From Pseudo-nitzschia pungens (lineage: Eukaryota; Bacillariophyta; Bacillariophyceae; Bacillariales; Bacillariaceae), in assembly GCA_037355855.1 (NCBI GenBank), contig CM074761.1, positions 2,437,346 to 2,501,345 on the forward strand: a DNA stretch of 64,000 nt. Reading direction: 5' to 3'. Of this stretch, positions 43,482 through 53,870 are shown piece by piece; the stretch's first letter is position 1; every line of letters begins with the position of its first letter. Both the position numbers and the translations under genes were made by a program. The notes below the pieces were generated by a model that saw only the letters and a list, made by a program, of their open reading frames with translations, was not told the DNA's origin and ran no database searches.

Positions 43482-46400
43482 TGCATTATAAAATAATTCG
43501 GACCAAGCAATAATTCAAAAAGTACTTGCGCTCCGTTGTTCCGATCAAATTAATGCTGCTGCAAGAGAGAGAGAGAGAATTGTCGAGTGGTACGTGCTGC
43601 TGAGTGTTGCGATATTACTTGGGATGGCTTTGTTTTTGGTTTCCTTTTTTATTGTTGTTGCTTGTGCTGTGCTGTGCTGTGCGTGTTTGTGTTGTTGTTT
43701 GTGTAGTTGTAGTAGTTGTTGTACTGGTACGTGCGGTATTGGATTGTATGAGATAAAGGTATGGTGTGGTTTAGATAGATGCGTAGCGATGATCCTTTGA
43801 TCGTGTTGTTGTGTGTGAAGTACAAGTATGGCACAGTAGCTTAGATCTATTCGATGTTGCTGTTGTTGTTGTTGTTGCGTCCTTGATGCATTGTTTATCG
43901 GAGGGAGAGGGAGCTGGGGGGTGTTGCGATCTTCCTTTCTGTTGTCCTACTGCCCTGCCTATATTCAATTACAAGTACTTTACTACAGATGGAGCGATTA
44001 AATGTAGTAGGAGAGCTATCTAGCAGGTAATTTGGATAGTCGACAAGTAGTTAGGGGTGATTACGAGTACCAGGTAGGGCCGTAAGAGGTCGATAGAAGG
44101 GTAGGTTGCCTCGGAGCCACGAGCAAGATTGAACACCGAGGGCAACAAAAGCACCGTTAAACTCAACAAGAGCACACATTGCGTCCATGGCGACAACAAC
44201 GCTCCGTCACGTAGAACACAGTACTGGAACATTCGAACAGCAAAAAAAGCAAAAGCAGCGCATTGCCCCACACAGCGGAGTGCACCGCAATGCTGCTGCC
44301 CGAAAGGGCACCAATTTTTCCGAGCGCACGAATGGATGGCAGCAACGCATTCGTGCGGCACCGGTGGAAAGCGCCTCGGTAGGTAGGAAGCCATAGGCGT
44401 GCGCGCTCGCTTAGTCTACGTCAGTAGCGCAAGAATTCACAACAGTGTCTCACAACCAATCAATCTTGTTCCCAGGAGGACGAGGACGGACGTCATTCGT
44501 GCTTCCCAATGCACGTTCGAGAGATAGCAGTTGGTTAAATTAACCTTAAAAAAAGATCTTACTGTATTGCCGTTGATCAATGTTTACGGCTGTTGTGACT
44601 GAGACGCCTGTTACTGTACACCAACTTACGGTATCAGTAGTGGTACGTATTACGAGCTGAGGTATGTTTGGAATAAGGCATCAGATAAGTTAGTTGTACC
44701 TGGTAAGGATTTAATTAACCCATACAAGTACCGTAATCTTACGAACGGTAATTATCGGTTTTCGTTTTTTCACTAAAGCATCTTTGGATGGAGAGACGAT
44801 CTCAAGTTTTTGAAGACCTAGCAAAAGTTGAAAATGTCGAAATTCCCTCGATTCTCCGCCCCTCCGTCAAGACATCATCATAATTACCCTTTGCCTCTTC
44901 CAGGCCACTTGTGACAATAATATGTACCAAGTGCTTTGTATGATGCACTTTCCTACTAAGAATTTATTTGTTGCGACTTCTTGTTGTTCTTGTTCCTGTG
45001 GAATCACGAGAGTGTGTCTGCAAAGCTTTCGTACAGGAGATTCACTACTAGTACTAGTACTACTGCTGGTGCTAGCTACTGTAGTACTACTAGTAGTACT
45101 AGTAGTAGTAATGATCTCCTCCTCCACGACCTCACACAGTACTATTAGTAGTTCTAGGACTGGTCAGTAGTAGTTAGTACTATTAGTAGTTCTAGGACTG
45201 GTCAGTAGTAGTTAGTAATTACTACTAGTGGTAAATCCTTTCAATGCCAAATCAGAAGTGTCCACCGCCCAGATCGCAGCGAGATGTCAATATGGGTATT
45301 TTGATTGAATGTGTAAAGCACAAATGCAAAAATGGAGTTCTGTGCTGCAGAAAAATTATCGAGTTCTGACCTTGTCTAATTTTGGAGCAGCAGCAGGCAC
45401 CAACCTGCCTTGCTTCTGACTGCTGGTGTGGAGAAGGGAGAGACATGCACCAGTGTATGATAACAAAATAATGTTACTACTCGACGGAATCGTTGCTCGA
45501 TTTTCTCATTTGTATCTCACCAGAAAGATACGAAATTGCTACTACTAGTACTAATTGTTTATACTCATTCTTGATTTCTCGTCTCAGTCAATTGCATCTT
45601 CATCATTTTAATCCATTGCTGACACATACTACTACTGGTACTACTACTAGTACTACTACTAGTAGTCTGTGGTCAATCTCACACTTTCCAATCTGTCATG
45701 CCATCAATATTCATCCCATTACTACTTGCGATCATGACAATATTTTACTTTCGTGTTGCTTTGAATCATGTTCGAAGGACTTTCATTTATAATTACGAAG
45801 TCGTTACCAAGAACGTATGAAACTCTTGTGACATGTCGTTTTGTGCATCAGGTGCATGAAGCCTGACTCTACTGTACGCTTTGACGATCCAACGTTGTTG
45901 TCTTTTAAATGCTTAATATCTCCTTCTTCTGCATGTATTCCCATCTATGGGCTATGGGCTAATCTCTGTCAGTGCTGAAGTTTCTTTCCAACGATAGAAG
46001 AACTTTCGGTTCGACGTTGGTATCAACTACTACCACACAGGATCGAATACCAAGTATGATGATTTGAAAAAGTTTGATAGCATCTTTTCACCAAAATGCA
46101 ATTTCCATGCGTTCTGCATTTCCAACGAGACGAGATTCTTCACTGGAATGTCAACAACTGAAACCTGTGATAGCTTTTCAACAAGAGATTTTCGAACGGA
46201 CAAGGAGGAAGAACCTGCACGTACAATGATGGCCGCACTCCGCACTCCGAAATGCAGATGTGCAATACCGCAGCTGACATTATTCTTCACTTACATGCCA
46301 GAACGTATTTAATCATCAAATGCAATGTGGTTTTAATTGTATTAATATAATGGACGTTTGTAATAGAGTGTTTTAATGATGACGTCGACATCATGAAACA

Positions 46401-46856
46401 GACAGTGAAAGTTTAGAAAACGTCCTACCGCTGTCGTGTGCAATGAAGCATCAAACTGAATTGCTGTTTGATCCCCCATCGAACTGCCGTCACAACGACA
46501 CAGAAGCACCCAAACCGGCTATTGAATATCAATATATTTAAAGTTTTTTTGAGATAGTATCACCATCGTCGCGTCAACTTAAACAACACCATGCTGTTTC
46601 TCCATGACATGTTATGGTCTGTGCCCGATCAGTTCTTAAAAGTTTTTCAGCTTTTGAAATATACCAATTCATTTCTCCTTCTCTACTCGCACCATTTTCA
46701 CTCGTCCTCCATTCATATTGAAACAAACGACAAACGTTCCTCGACTTTCCATTCCGTCAACGCATATACGCGTCCCGCAAGTATTTCCGCTAGTATCCCG
46801 ATTCTCTTATCTATCCTTTACACGATTCCCCAACTTCGGAATTTACTCCACACATT
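43482..46856. other. 3.4-kb gene-poor region
   Basis: Holds a GA run near 43565, GTT/CTGTG-rich simple sequence at 43640-43745, and ACTAGT-type microsatellites listed separately, with more ACTACTAGT near 45630-45665. Overlapping frames on both strands at 44020-44396 and 46030-46312 have no known motifs and contradict each other. No gene is supported. Confidence 0.45.
45040..45213. repeat. ACTAGT/TAGTAC microsatellite and 38-bp tandem duplication
   Basis: 45045-45115 is built from ACTAGTACT/AGTAGT words that are self-complementary and could fold. Immediately after, a 38-bp unit starting AGTACTATTAGTAGTTCTAG occurs at 45138-45175 and again at 45176-45213 without visible mismatch. Confidence 0.85.
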
Positions 46857-47390
46857 TTAGTTCTCGATGACTTCTGATGCTTCGGTATTGTAATTCAGTA
46901 ATTTTTCAATCAAGTCGACGTGGGTTAGCATCATACGGCGGCAGCAGTATCGTTTCAAACCCAGTTCATCCAAGGCGTCTCTGCCAAAAGAAACCGACCA
47001 ACATCCATAAAAGTGTGCGAGTAGAAACAAACATACGGAAGACAAAGCAATGATAAGCTCAGCTTCGGAAATAATAGAAAAAATCAGTATTCTTTCCTAA
47101 CGGAAAATTTCGACAAGCCGAATTGTGGCATGGAATCTTTCGTATGCGGAACCAAATTTCGCTGCACATCCTCTTCGTCCCAATGCAATTCTGCCAATAT
47201 TCTTCCATTCGTCTATATCTTCTGGAAGTCTGTTGGATCCGTCATTGAATTCATCGCAACGATGCCCATCGGTTCCCCCCTTGATTTCAACCTACCCTTC
47301 AGAGAAATCAGCCTGAAGCAAACTCAAGTAAGTTTCCCATTTGTTTGCGATGACCTTTCCACACGTAAAACAGCGAACGGGGATGATCAT
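46857..47390 (-). CDS. RPB10: DNA-directed RNA polymerases I/II/III subunit RPABC5
   Basis: This 72-residue zinc-binding subunit is shared by all three nuclear RNA polymerases. Exons 47390-47296 and 46980-46857 join in phase 2 across a 315-nt GTAGGT..CAG intron. Exon 1 encodes [19 protein letters not shown] and ends [12 protein letters not shown]; exon 2 continues [15 protein letters not shown] and [13 protein letters not shown]. The four zinc ligands are the CxxC at residues 7 and 10 and the CC pair near residue 44. Length and sequence match the family almost residue for residue, with a short extra C-terminal tail. It diverges from the C19orf53-like gene. Confidence 0.96.
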
Positions 47391-47958
47391 CTTTTCTTAT
47401 GCTCTTGGATGGATAGAAGAAAGACAAGCAGGAGAGAACGGGAGCACTTCTTGATGCGATGGCAACGATCAGTTTGGAATCAATGCATCAATGATATTCC
47501 GCAAAATCGCTACGAATACGGTAAGGTTACCGGTAGGTTATCAGTTTCGATGGTTGTTTGCTTTGTCCTTGTTGTCCCGTTTTCGACATCGTTGTTATGG
47601 AACATAATTGTTGGGCCTTCCGACATGATTAATCATCCATGACTGAGTGACTCATTACCTGTTATGAAACTAATCGATAAAGTCGGAAATCAATGAAGGA
47701 CGCAGTCCACCAACAGCTCGCTCAAAATTTGCAGTTCCACCTCCGCTACGGTACGGTACGAGTATGTTTCCTGAACTAACTGAACGATCTGAACATACCG
47801 GTAACCTTATCTTACGCACACTATGAGTACAACCAAAAAGGCACTGCAACGACGAACAATACAACGTCGGAGTGTTACTCTGGGCTCTTCTTTTTCAAAG
47901 ATACTTGGTGGTAAGGTAGAACCAGACAAAACGATTATTCGAATCCACATCCAGAAAA
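47391..47958. promoter_or_regulatory. divergent promoter region of RPB10 and the UPF0390-like gene
   Basis: The 568 bases separate the two divergent start codons, so both promoters should lie here. GGTAAGGTTACCGGTA near 47520 and TACCGGTAACCTTA near 47796 are inverted versions of one another. No gene is seen inside. Confidence 0.5.
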
Positions 47959-48430
47959 ATGGCACAGGGAGGTGGAAAGTTGGGTAAAACCGGAGCCCGA
48001 AAGAAATCCGCCGGCTCGCAACGCCGAAAGAACGTAAAAGTTGCCAAGAAAAAGAACAAGGGATCCTCGAAGGTAGAAACCAAAGACAAGGGCATCGTAG
48101 AGGCAACAAAACAAATCAATATAAAAAATGAGCGATTGATTGCGGCGAAGGCTGCCAACGCACACACGAAATTCTATCTCAACGATTTGACAGAAAAAGG
48201 TAAGGAGGAATCATTGCACGTTACGTCGCGTCGCTTTCGCATATTTTTTGTTTCCGTCAATGACCATTGTTGAACGCAGATTTCTTATGCTTCAAATGCC
48301 CACCTGTCCTTGCATACCTCAAGGCCAAAATGAAAGCCAGCGGCAGGTATCGATCCGCAACAAGAAACAGGGAAAGCCAACAAAGTTGTCTGATCGATTG
48401 AAAATGCAAATCGACAAACTGGGAAAATAA
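47959..48430 (+). CDS. C19orf53/UPF0390-type small basic protein
   Basis: The first exon, 47959-48199, encodes MAQGGGKLGKTGARKKSAGS followed by a Lys-rich stretch and TKFYLNDLTEKG, typical of the UPF0390 (Leydig cell tumour 10 kDa homologue) family, whose role is poorly known. The last exon, 48324-48430, encodes KQGKPTKLSDRLKMQIDKLGK. Joining them needs a 124-nt intron with donor GTAAGG and an AAG acceptor (CCTCAAG), in phase 1, giving 115 residues. A stronger-looking CAG acceptor at 48279 shifts the frame and loses the conserved C-terminus. The highly basic composition suggests a nuclear or nucleolar, RNA-associated protein (inference). Confidence 0.8.
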
Positions 48431-48962
48431 CTTGAGATTTCGCTGTTCTCGAAACCTTCGATCGAAACCTTCGAGAGTGATCAAATTCACGATGGGAAGA
48501 ATCTCCATTCATAACAGTTATCGATTGGAAGGGCTCTTTTACTCCACTCCATTAACATCTTCAGAGGAGGACATTTTGGTTGCTGTGCCAGAAAGGATGC
48601 GAGGAAGGATAATGGATACGAATAGGCCTCAAACAAAGATCGACAGGGGTTGCGACGACAGAACCGGACTTGAAATAGATCGTAGTTGGAAGTGAATGTT
48701 GAGATGGAAGTGGCGTGTATCTGGTGTGGATTGATTGGAAATCTTCGAGTGCAGTTACAACTACAACGCTTGCTCGACTTGTATCAATAGCTATTAATTT
48801 GTTTTGTTGGAATATAATACTGCTGTCACGCCGTATGAAACACGTAATCGCTGGTGGTTTTGGTTTTGTTTCCTTTCCGGAATATGCACGCAGTAGTTGC
48901 AGAGTATTCTTTGAGAAAGGGAGAGCAAACGGGATGGCGTTCATTTGATGGTGCTGAACCAT
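48431..48962. other. convergent intergenic stretch
   Basis: Shared 3' flank of the UPF0390-like gene and the small secreted protein. Nothing recognised. Confidence 0.5.
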
Positions 48963-49352
48963 CTAGTTGCTGCCGGACGATTCGCTTTCTTCACGCAACT
49001 TTTTTTGCGCCAGAGCCGCGATCCTTGCCTTCATGTCGTCCGGCATTCCGGGTTTGTCAGACGGCTTTTTGTCGAAGGGATCCGAGTTGTATTTCGAACC
49101 GCAGGGATCTCCTCCTATGTACGAGACTCCCCACTCAACAGTGGATGTGTCGACCAGAACCTCGGCATCGCTTCCATCTTCGGCATCATTGTTTTCTACG
49201 TTTAGACTCTGACATGCATGAGATCGTTTTCTCGTTGGTAGTAGTCGTCTAGTAGCCTCCACGTTTGTCGGTGGCATCCATGCGCTTGCAAAGCGGCGAG
49301 ATCCGATGCCAAGAAGTACGTGTAGTAGTTGTAGGACGAAGCTGACGGTCAT
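48963..49352 (-). CDS. small protein with possible plastid presequence
   Basis: The 129-residue single-exon product has a hydrophobic start (VSFVLQLLHVLLGIG), then RRFASAWMPP. That resembles the plastid ASA motif with Trp at +1, which diatom import tolerates (family knowledge). The mature part is acidic with EWGVSYIGGDPCGSKYNSDP and a Lys-rich helical end. No family recognised. The conserved-looking GGDPCG patch and regular composition argue for a real gene, but there is no second line of evidence. Confidence 0.6.
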   Translation of the reverse strand: MTVSFVLQLLHVLLGIGSRRFASAWMPPTNVEATRRLLPTRKRSHACQSLNVENNDAEDGSDAEVLVDTSTVEWGVSYIGGDPCGSKYNSDPFDKKPSDKPGMPDDMKARIAALAQKKLREESESSGSN

Positions 49353-50639
49353 GATTTAACCAGACTTTTTTTGAAAAGAGAGCGCAGTAGGATGGTGACT
49401 TCCTCCTTCCGTTGTTGTTGACCACCCTTAGGTATATTCGATTCCGCTTTTTTCTTTTGACCTCACGGAATTCGCGACTATCGGAGCAGACACAACATCA
49501 TTGCTAATCATTACGGTATGACCGTAATAGTACAAGTAAGACATACAGTACGACGTAATTTACTTCGTACGGTATGATTGTTTTCGTTGAAGGAAAAAAC
49601 AATAAATTCGAGCCCACGTAGGTAACATAACTTAATCTTACTCGCAGGTTGTATCCGTACAAAAAAATCCAAAACTACGCCTAAAACACTATCATACTTT
49701 TAGGCAATATGTACGTACAAGATGTACATACTTAAAGTACGTACAGTACTACTAGCTGAAAGGGAGTACGAGTAAGACCTTACGAGTAAGGTACGAGTAC
49801 GAAGAAACAAGAGTGATTACTGTACGAAGTAAAGTATTCATTCATCCTTTTCGCCGTCTTCTGAGTCTATTAGAGCGCACATGGTGCTACTATCATAGCA
49901 AGGAGAGATGAACCATCAATGGTTTGCTCATGGGGGCGTAAGACAACCGAAAAAGGGGAAAATCATTGTCTTTGACTGCACTGAGTGATGTCGTTTCTAG
50001 AAGTTGTAGAAGCACACTTGAGCCGACCCAATTATGAATGAATGCTGCTCATGCTCCCTATATAATTCGCATCGCGATCAATGCTACAAAGAATCCTGGC
50101 TCGCCGCGAGATATGTCATTTCCCTGTTGCATGAACAGCGAGGGGCTCTTTTCTCGGCGAGGAATCCTCTCAGACAGGAGGGTTCATATCAATATCGCTT
50201 CGATTTTTTCACCAGGCACAGACATAACATTTTCATCGCGTGTGCATTTGTGTACCCGTACCCCTAATATCGAAATGATACAATACTTTATTTGTTTCAA
50301 TTGTGTGTGCGATGGACCACCGATCAGTGTCGTCAGGAAAAATGTGATGTTCTGCAAAATAATTTATTGACTCGAAGAAAAGAGTTCTTGCACTTGGGCT
50401 TTTCGATCCGTCGCAAGAGAAACTGCCAAATCATTATCCTATGCTAGAGGGAAATAACTTACGAATGCGATATGGGTTTGTGTTGCTCCCATTATACTGT
50501 GAAATTCATATGAATGGATCGATTGAAAATTGTCAACTCAAGTTTGGTTAAACCATTTCTGAATACCAAGCGCAAAAATCGAAAAAAAGAACAATTGTGT
50601 CTTTGGAGATCGGTCAACGTGAATATGTCCTTCGTCAAC
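49353..50639. other. intergenic, dense in GTACGAGTAAG words
   Basis: 49500-49820 is packed with TACTCGTA, GTACGAGTA and ACGTAC words. Frames near 50034-50370 have no conserved features. No gene supported. Confidence 0.5.
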
Positions 50640-51371
50640 CTATTTTTTGGAACTCTTCAGTTTCGCTAAAATCTTTTTCTGCGCTTCAGTCAATTCTTTC
50701 TTTTGTTTTCGTTGTTTGTCATTTTTCCCAAGGTCGGCCCTGTTATTTTTTGACGAGGTGGAGGACGAGGCATTTATATCGATCCCCATTGCAGCTCTTG
50801 CTTCCTTAGAAACATCACACGGTCCTGTAGTGCCCTCCGTTTTGTCAGCACTTTCGTCAAGGACAATAGAGCCGGTTCGTGCCAATCGATTGATGTAGCT
50901 TGGGTATGACTTTAGCGTTCGGTTTCGCAACAAATCAGCTGTTGGTACCACCAACGCCGTGGCGAGTGTCTCCGTGAAATGATTGCAATTTCGATACGCC
51001 AAGTGATATCCGGTAGGTGTGAAAAAGTTCGTTCGTAGATATTCCAGACATTTCTGAATACCGCGTGCGGTATCACTCGGTGAATCCGTGGTCGAAGACG
51101 AAACAGTTCCTAGCACGATGCTTTCCTTAAAATTTGCTTGGGGTGGCAAGTTCCTATGCTTATTGGCGACTGTTGTTTTGGTGATCCCACCGACAGCGTA
51201 CGAATATGTGTTATCGCCAACGTCGAGAGACGTGTGATAGGCACCAAATCCAGCGGAAGGGAGAATCCGAGAAAAGAAGGATGTTATGGAAGCATAAGGT
51301 CGCAGCTGATCATCATCCGGGGTTCCCATTGGCAGCTCATATATATTCAACAATACAGTATTGTCTCCCAT
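50640..51371 (-). CDS. PPPDE peptidase domain protein (DeSI type)
   Basis: DeSI proteins are papain-like thiol peptidases that remove SUMO or ubiquitin (family knowledge). The 243-residue single exon shows VLLNIYELP at the start, the catalytic His in GAYHTSLDVGD (His46) and the catalytic Cys in YRNCNHFTETLA (Cys129), with the usual YAVGGI segment between them. The C-terminus beyond about residue 165 is a Ser/Lys-rich tail ending KILAKLKSSKK and is not part of the fold. DESI2/PNAS4-like is the closest type. Substrate cannot be told from sequence. Confidence 0.9.
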   Translation of the reverse strand: MGDNTVLLNIYELPMGTPDDDQLRPYASITSFFSRILPSAGFGAYHTSLDVGDNTYSYAVGGITKTTVANKHRNLPPQANFKESIVLGTVSSSTTDSPSDTARGIQKCLEYLRTNFFTPTGYHLAYRNCNHFTETLATALVVPTADLLRNRTLKSYPSYINRLARTGSIVLDESADKTEGTTGPCDVSKEARAAMGIDINASSSTSSKNNRADLGKNDKQRKQKKELTEAQKKILAKLKSSKK

Positions 51372-51930
51372 GATGGTGTTACTCTTTTAAAGTACGAAAG
51401 GGTCAGAATATAAAATTATCAGTACGGAAGTAGTGCTCTTGAGATTGATTATTGAGAACGATGACAAGTTGTGTTTTTGCGTTGGCGATAACGACGTAAG
51501 GTACGAGTAACTTACTCGTACTCGCACTTGTCGATGATGATTCTAATTTCGATTTTTCTAATTAGTGGAGTTGTAAGTGATAATCCTTAACTCTTGTAAA
51601 AATTTACAACGAAACTTTAACTTCTGTAAAGAAGTGGAAGAGTGTGAGAAACCGGGTTTTGGTGAAAACAGAGATTTACTGTTTATTGCATAGAGCTGAT
51701 AGGATTTCAACGCTGAAAAAGCATGTCATTCTTTATTACTACACGTACGTATGAAAATAGATATTGTAAATGTTTTTGATATGAAATAGCTTTATTTATT
51801 GATAGGTTTCTGAATGAATTGGCATACTCGTACTTCATAGAGATTAACTCTCATTGAGACCGAACAGGAGCTATTGCTACAATGAGAGTTGACAGTAGCA
51901 TGGCTGTGTCGAATTACACAATTTATTTAG
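51372..51930. other. intergenic, no gene seen
   Basis: Contains ACGAGTAACTTACTCGTACTCG near 51500-51525, an inverted version of the recurrent GTA words, and AT-rich sequence. Confidence 0.5.
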
Positions 51931-52845
51931 TTATTCTTCCCACAATTTTTCCTCACGCTCAACCAGTGCGGCAGAAAAAATTTCCCATCGCTTCAATCGA
52001 AAATTCCCAACGACAAAATTGTCAATAGTTCTCTCAGAGCTCTTTTGGGACGAGAGCGGGATGTCAGCGAAAGGAATCGTTGTTGAGGCTACATTGTTGG
52101 TGGCATTTATTGCAGGAGCCCTTACGTTAGACGGTACGATCACCTCTGCGTCACGAAACTGAGAATCATAATCGATTGTTTCCATAGAATGAATTGAGCT
52201 GTCGCAACTTATCTTGTTGTGATATCCTTTTTTTTTGGAATCCTCGATCACAAATTCTTCGTCCGATAAAATTTTTTGAATCGTATCCATAGAAGCAATC
52301 GAATCGTCGGAACTTGTCCTGTTGTTATATCCATTTTTTTCGTTGTTCGACACAAAACCTTGAATAGCATCGCTGCAATGATCACATTTCTCCTGCTCTT
52401 TCTTACTGCTCGCGCACTCACTTTCGATGAGCAATTCAGCAAAAGGTTCTGAAACTTTCGGTTGATTTTGAAAGGCAGTAATACCATCTCTTCGTAAACA
52501 CTTCGTCGAAGTGTTCAATGCGTTTCTTCTCTGGGTCGAACAATCCATTGGACCGGTATGAATAACTGAGAGCTCCGTATTAATAGAATGGGTGAGATCT
52601 GAAGAACGAACATCTTGTAAAGTTTCTTCCGCTTTTGTCGGCTTTATTGACAATGGCAGTGCATCCTCACATAGAAGTCCTCTAGAGACATTTTGATTTT
52701 GCGAAATTTCTGCCTCTTCCGTTTCAGATTTTTCGGTCGAACCCAACAATATTTCTGCATAAAGAGATGCGTAAGGATGTTGTTGCCATGTTTGCTGTAC
52801 ATTCTCTGTTGCTATCTCCATATTTCTGTCCAGGCCTATTGACAT
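51931..52845 (-). CDS. unknown Ser/Glu-rich protein
   Basis: A 304-residue frame from the ATG at 52845; the frame continues upstream to 52905 but without another ATG. Composition is Ser/Glu/Asn-rich and mostly disordered. Two internal segments are related: NGYNNRTSSDDSIASMDTIQ and GYHNKISCDSSIHSMETIDY. The C-terminal FRLKRWEIFSAALVEREEKL looks helical. No family recognised. Frame length in AT-rich DNA and the internal duplication support coding. Confidence 0.55.
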   Translation of the reverse strand: MSIGLDRNMEIATENVQQTWQQHPYASLYAEILLGSTEKSETEEAEISQNQNVSRGLLCEDALPLSIKPTKAEETLQDVRSSDLTHSINTELSVIHTGPMDCSTQRRNALNTSTKCLRRDGITAFQNQPKVSEPFAELLIESECASSKKEQEKCDHCSDAIQGFVSNNEKNGYNNRTSSDDSIASMDTIQKILSDEEFVIEDSKKKGYHNKISCDSSIHSMETIDYDSQFRDAEVIVPSNVRAPAINATNNVASTTIPFADIPLSSQKSSERTIDNFVVGNFRLKRWEIFSAALVEREEKLWEE

Positions 52846-53870
52846 GTTCTTTTCATTAGTGCTGAAATCAGTCGTTTTTTGACATTGTTGATGGCTGTGA
52901 ATCAAACAACAAGCGTTGACGATACGGTACGGGAATGCTAAGCGTCCGAAAACAATTTAGACGTCTTTCATTTTTCTCGGGCTGAATTCCGTGGGATTCT
53001 ATGTAGCGAACATGTTCAATTTTGAATTGAATCTCATTCATTTGAGAACCGTGGACGAGTTCGAAATCGGGTGAACAGATGAATGTGAATGAAGATACAT
53101 TTCGCAGTCATAAATAATTTAAAAAAATAAATAGATTACACTCAACGATTACTACACGTGTATTCACTATCATTATTATTTGTTACAATGATAACGATTT
53201 TTTTTTCCGAACATACCGTACCATAAGTTTTGTTTTCCCTCTAGAGTACCGTAATTACCGTGGAACATATTGATTTGAAAAATAAAATTGTGTCTATAAT
53301 TGGAATGGATTCCCTTTGGATAATTAATGGAAGCTCTTCCTTTTCTACGGTATGGACTTGTATGGACGCTTGATTGATATCTTCTGTTGACATTCTGTTT
53401 GGTCCTTTTGCAACGTTTATTCTCCCATAATGTCAACGTTGCAGCCAGAGTATTCAGATTGAGACCACCTCCCAGTAAAAAAGGGTTTCCGGACGAACGA
53501 GTAGAACCGGGGGGTAAGGTTAAGGTTAATTGATAGGAATTCCGACGTAGTAGTATTTACTTAGTGCTACCGTAGTATACGCCAGCAGCATGAGTTGCTG
53601 ATACTCTTGTTGTTCCGTTTCAGGTGGCGCATTATTTAAGGAGACTACTTCTCAAAAAAAAATAAAATGAGTTCTTTGATGTTTTTTGCGTTCCCAAAAT
53701 ACAAAATTATAATTGTTTGACGTGTTTATGACTGAAACTGACTGTTCGAGGTATATTTGAACATGACGGGGCATCCAATATCTTTTGGAAGCGAAAGAAT
53801 GCTTACATTCATCTAATTATTTGCTGCTTACGGCAGAATTTGCTTTTGATTTGATGGTGCTACCAACACT
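52846..53870. other. intergenic, AT-rich
   Basis: No conserved coding region. Holds the 5' flank of the unknown Ser/Glu-rich gene and the 3' flank of the ABC-F gene. Confidence 0.5.
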
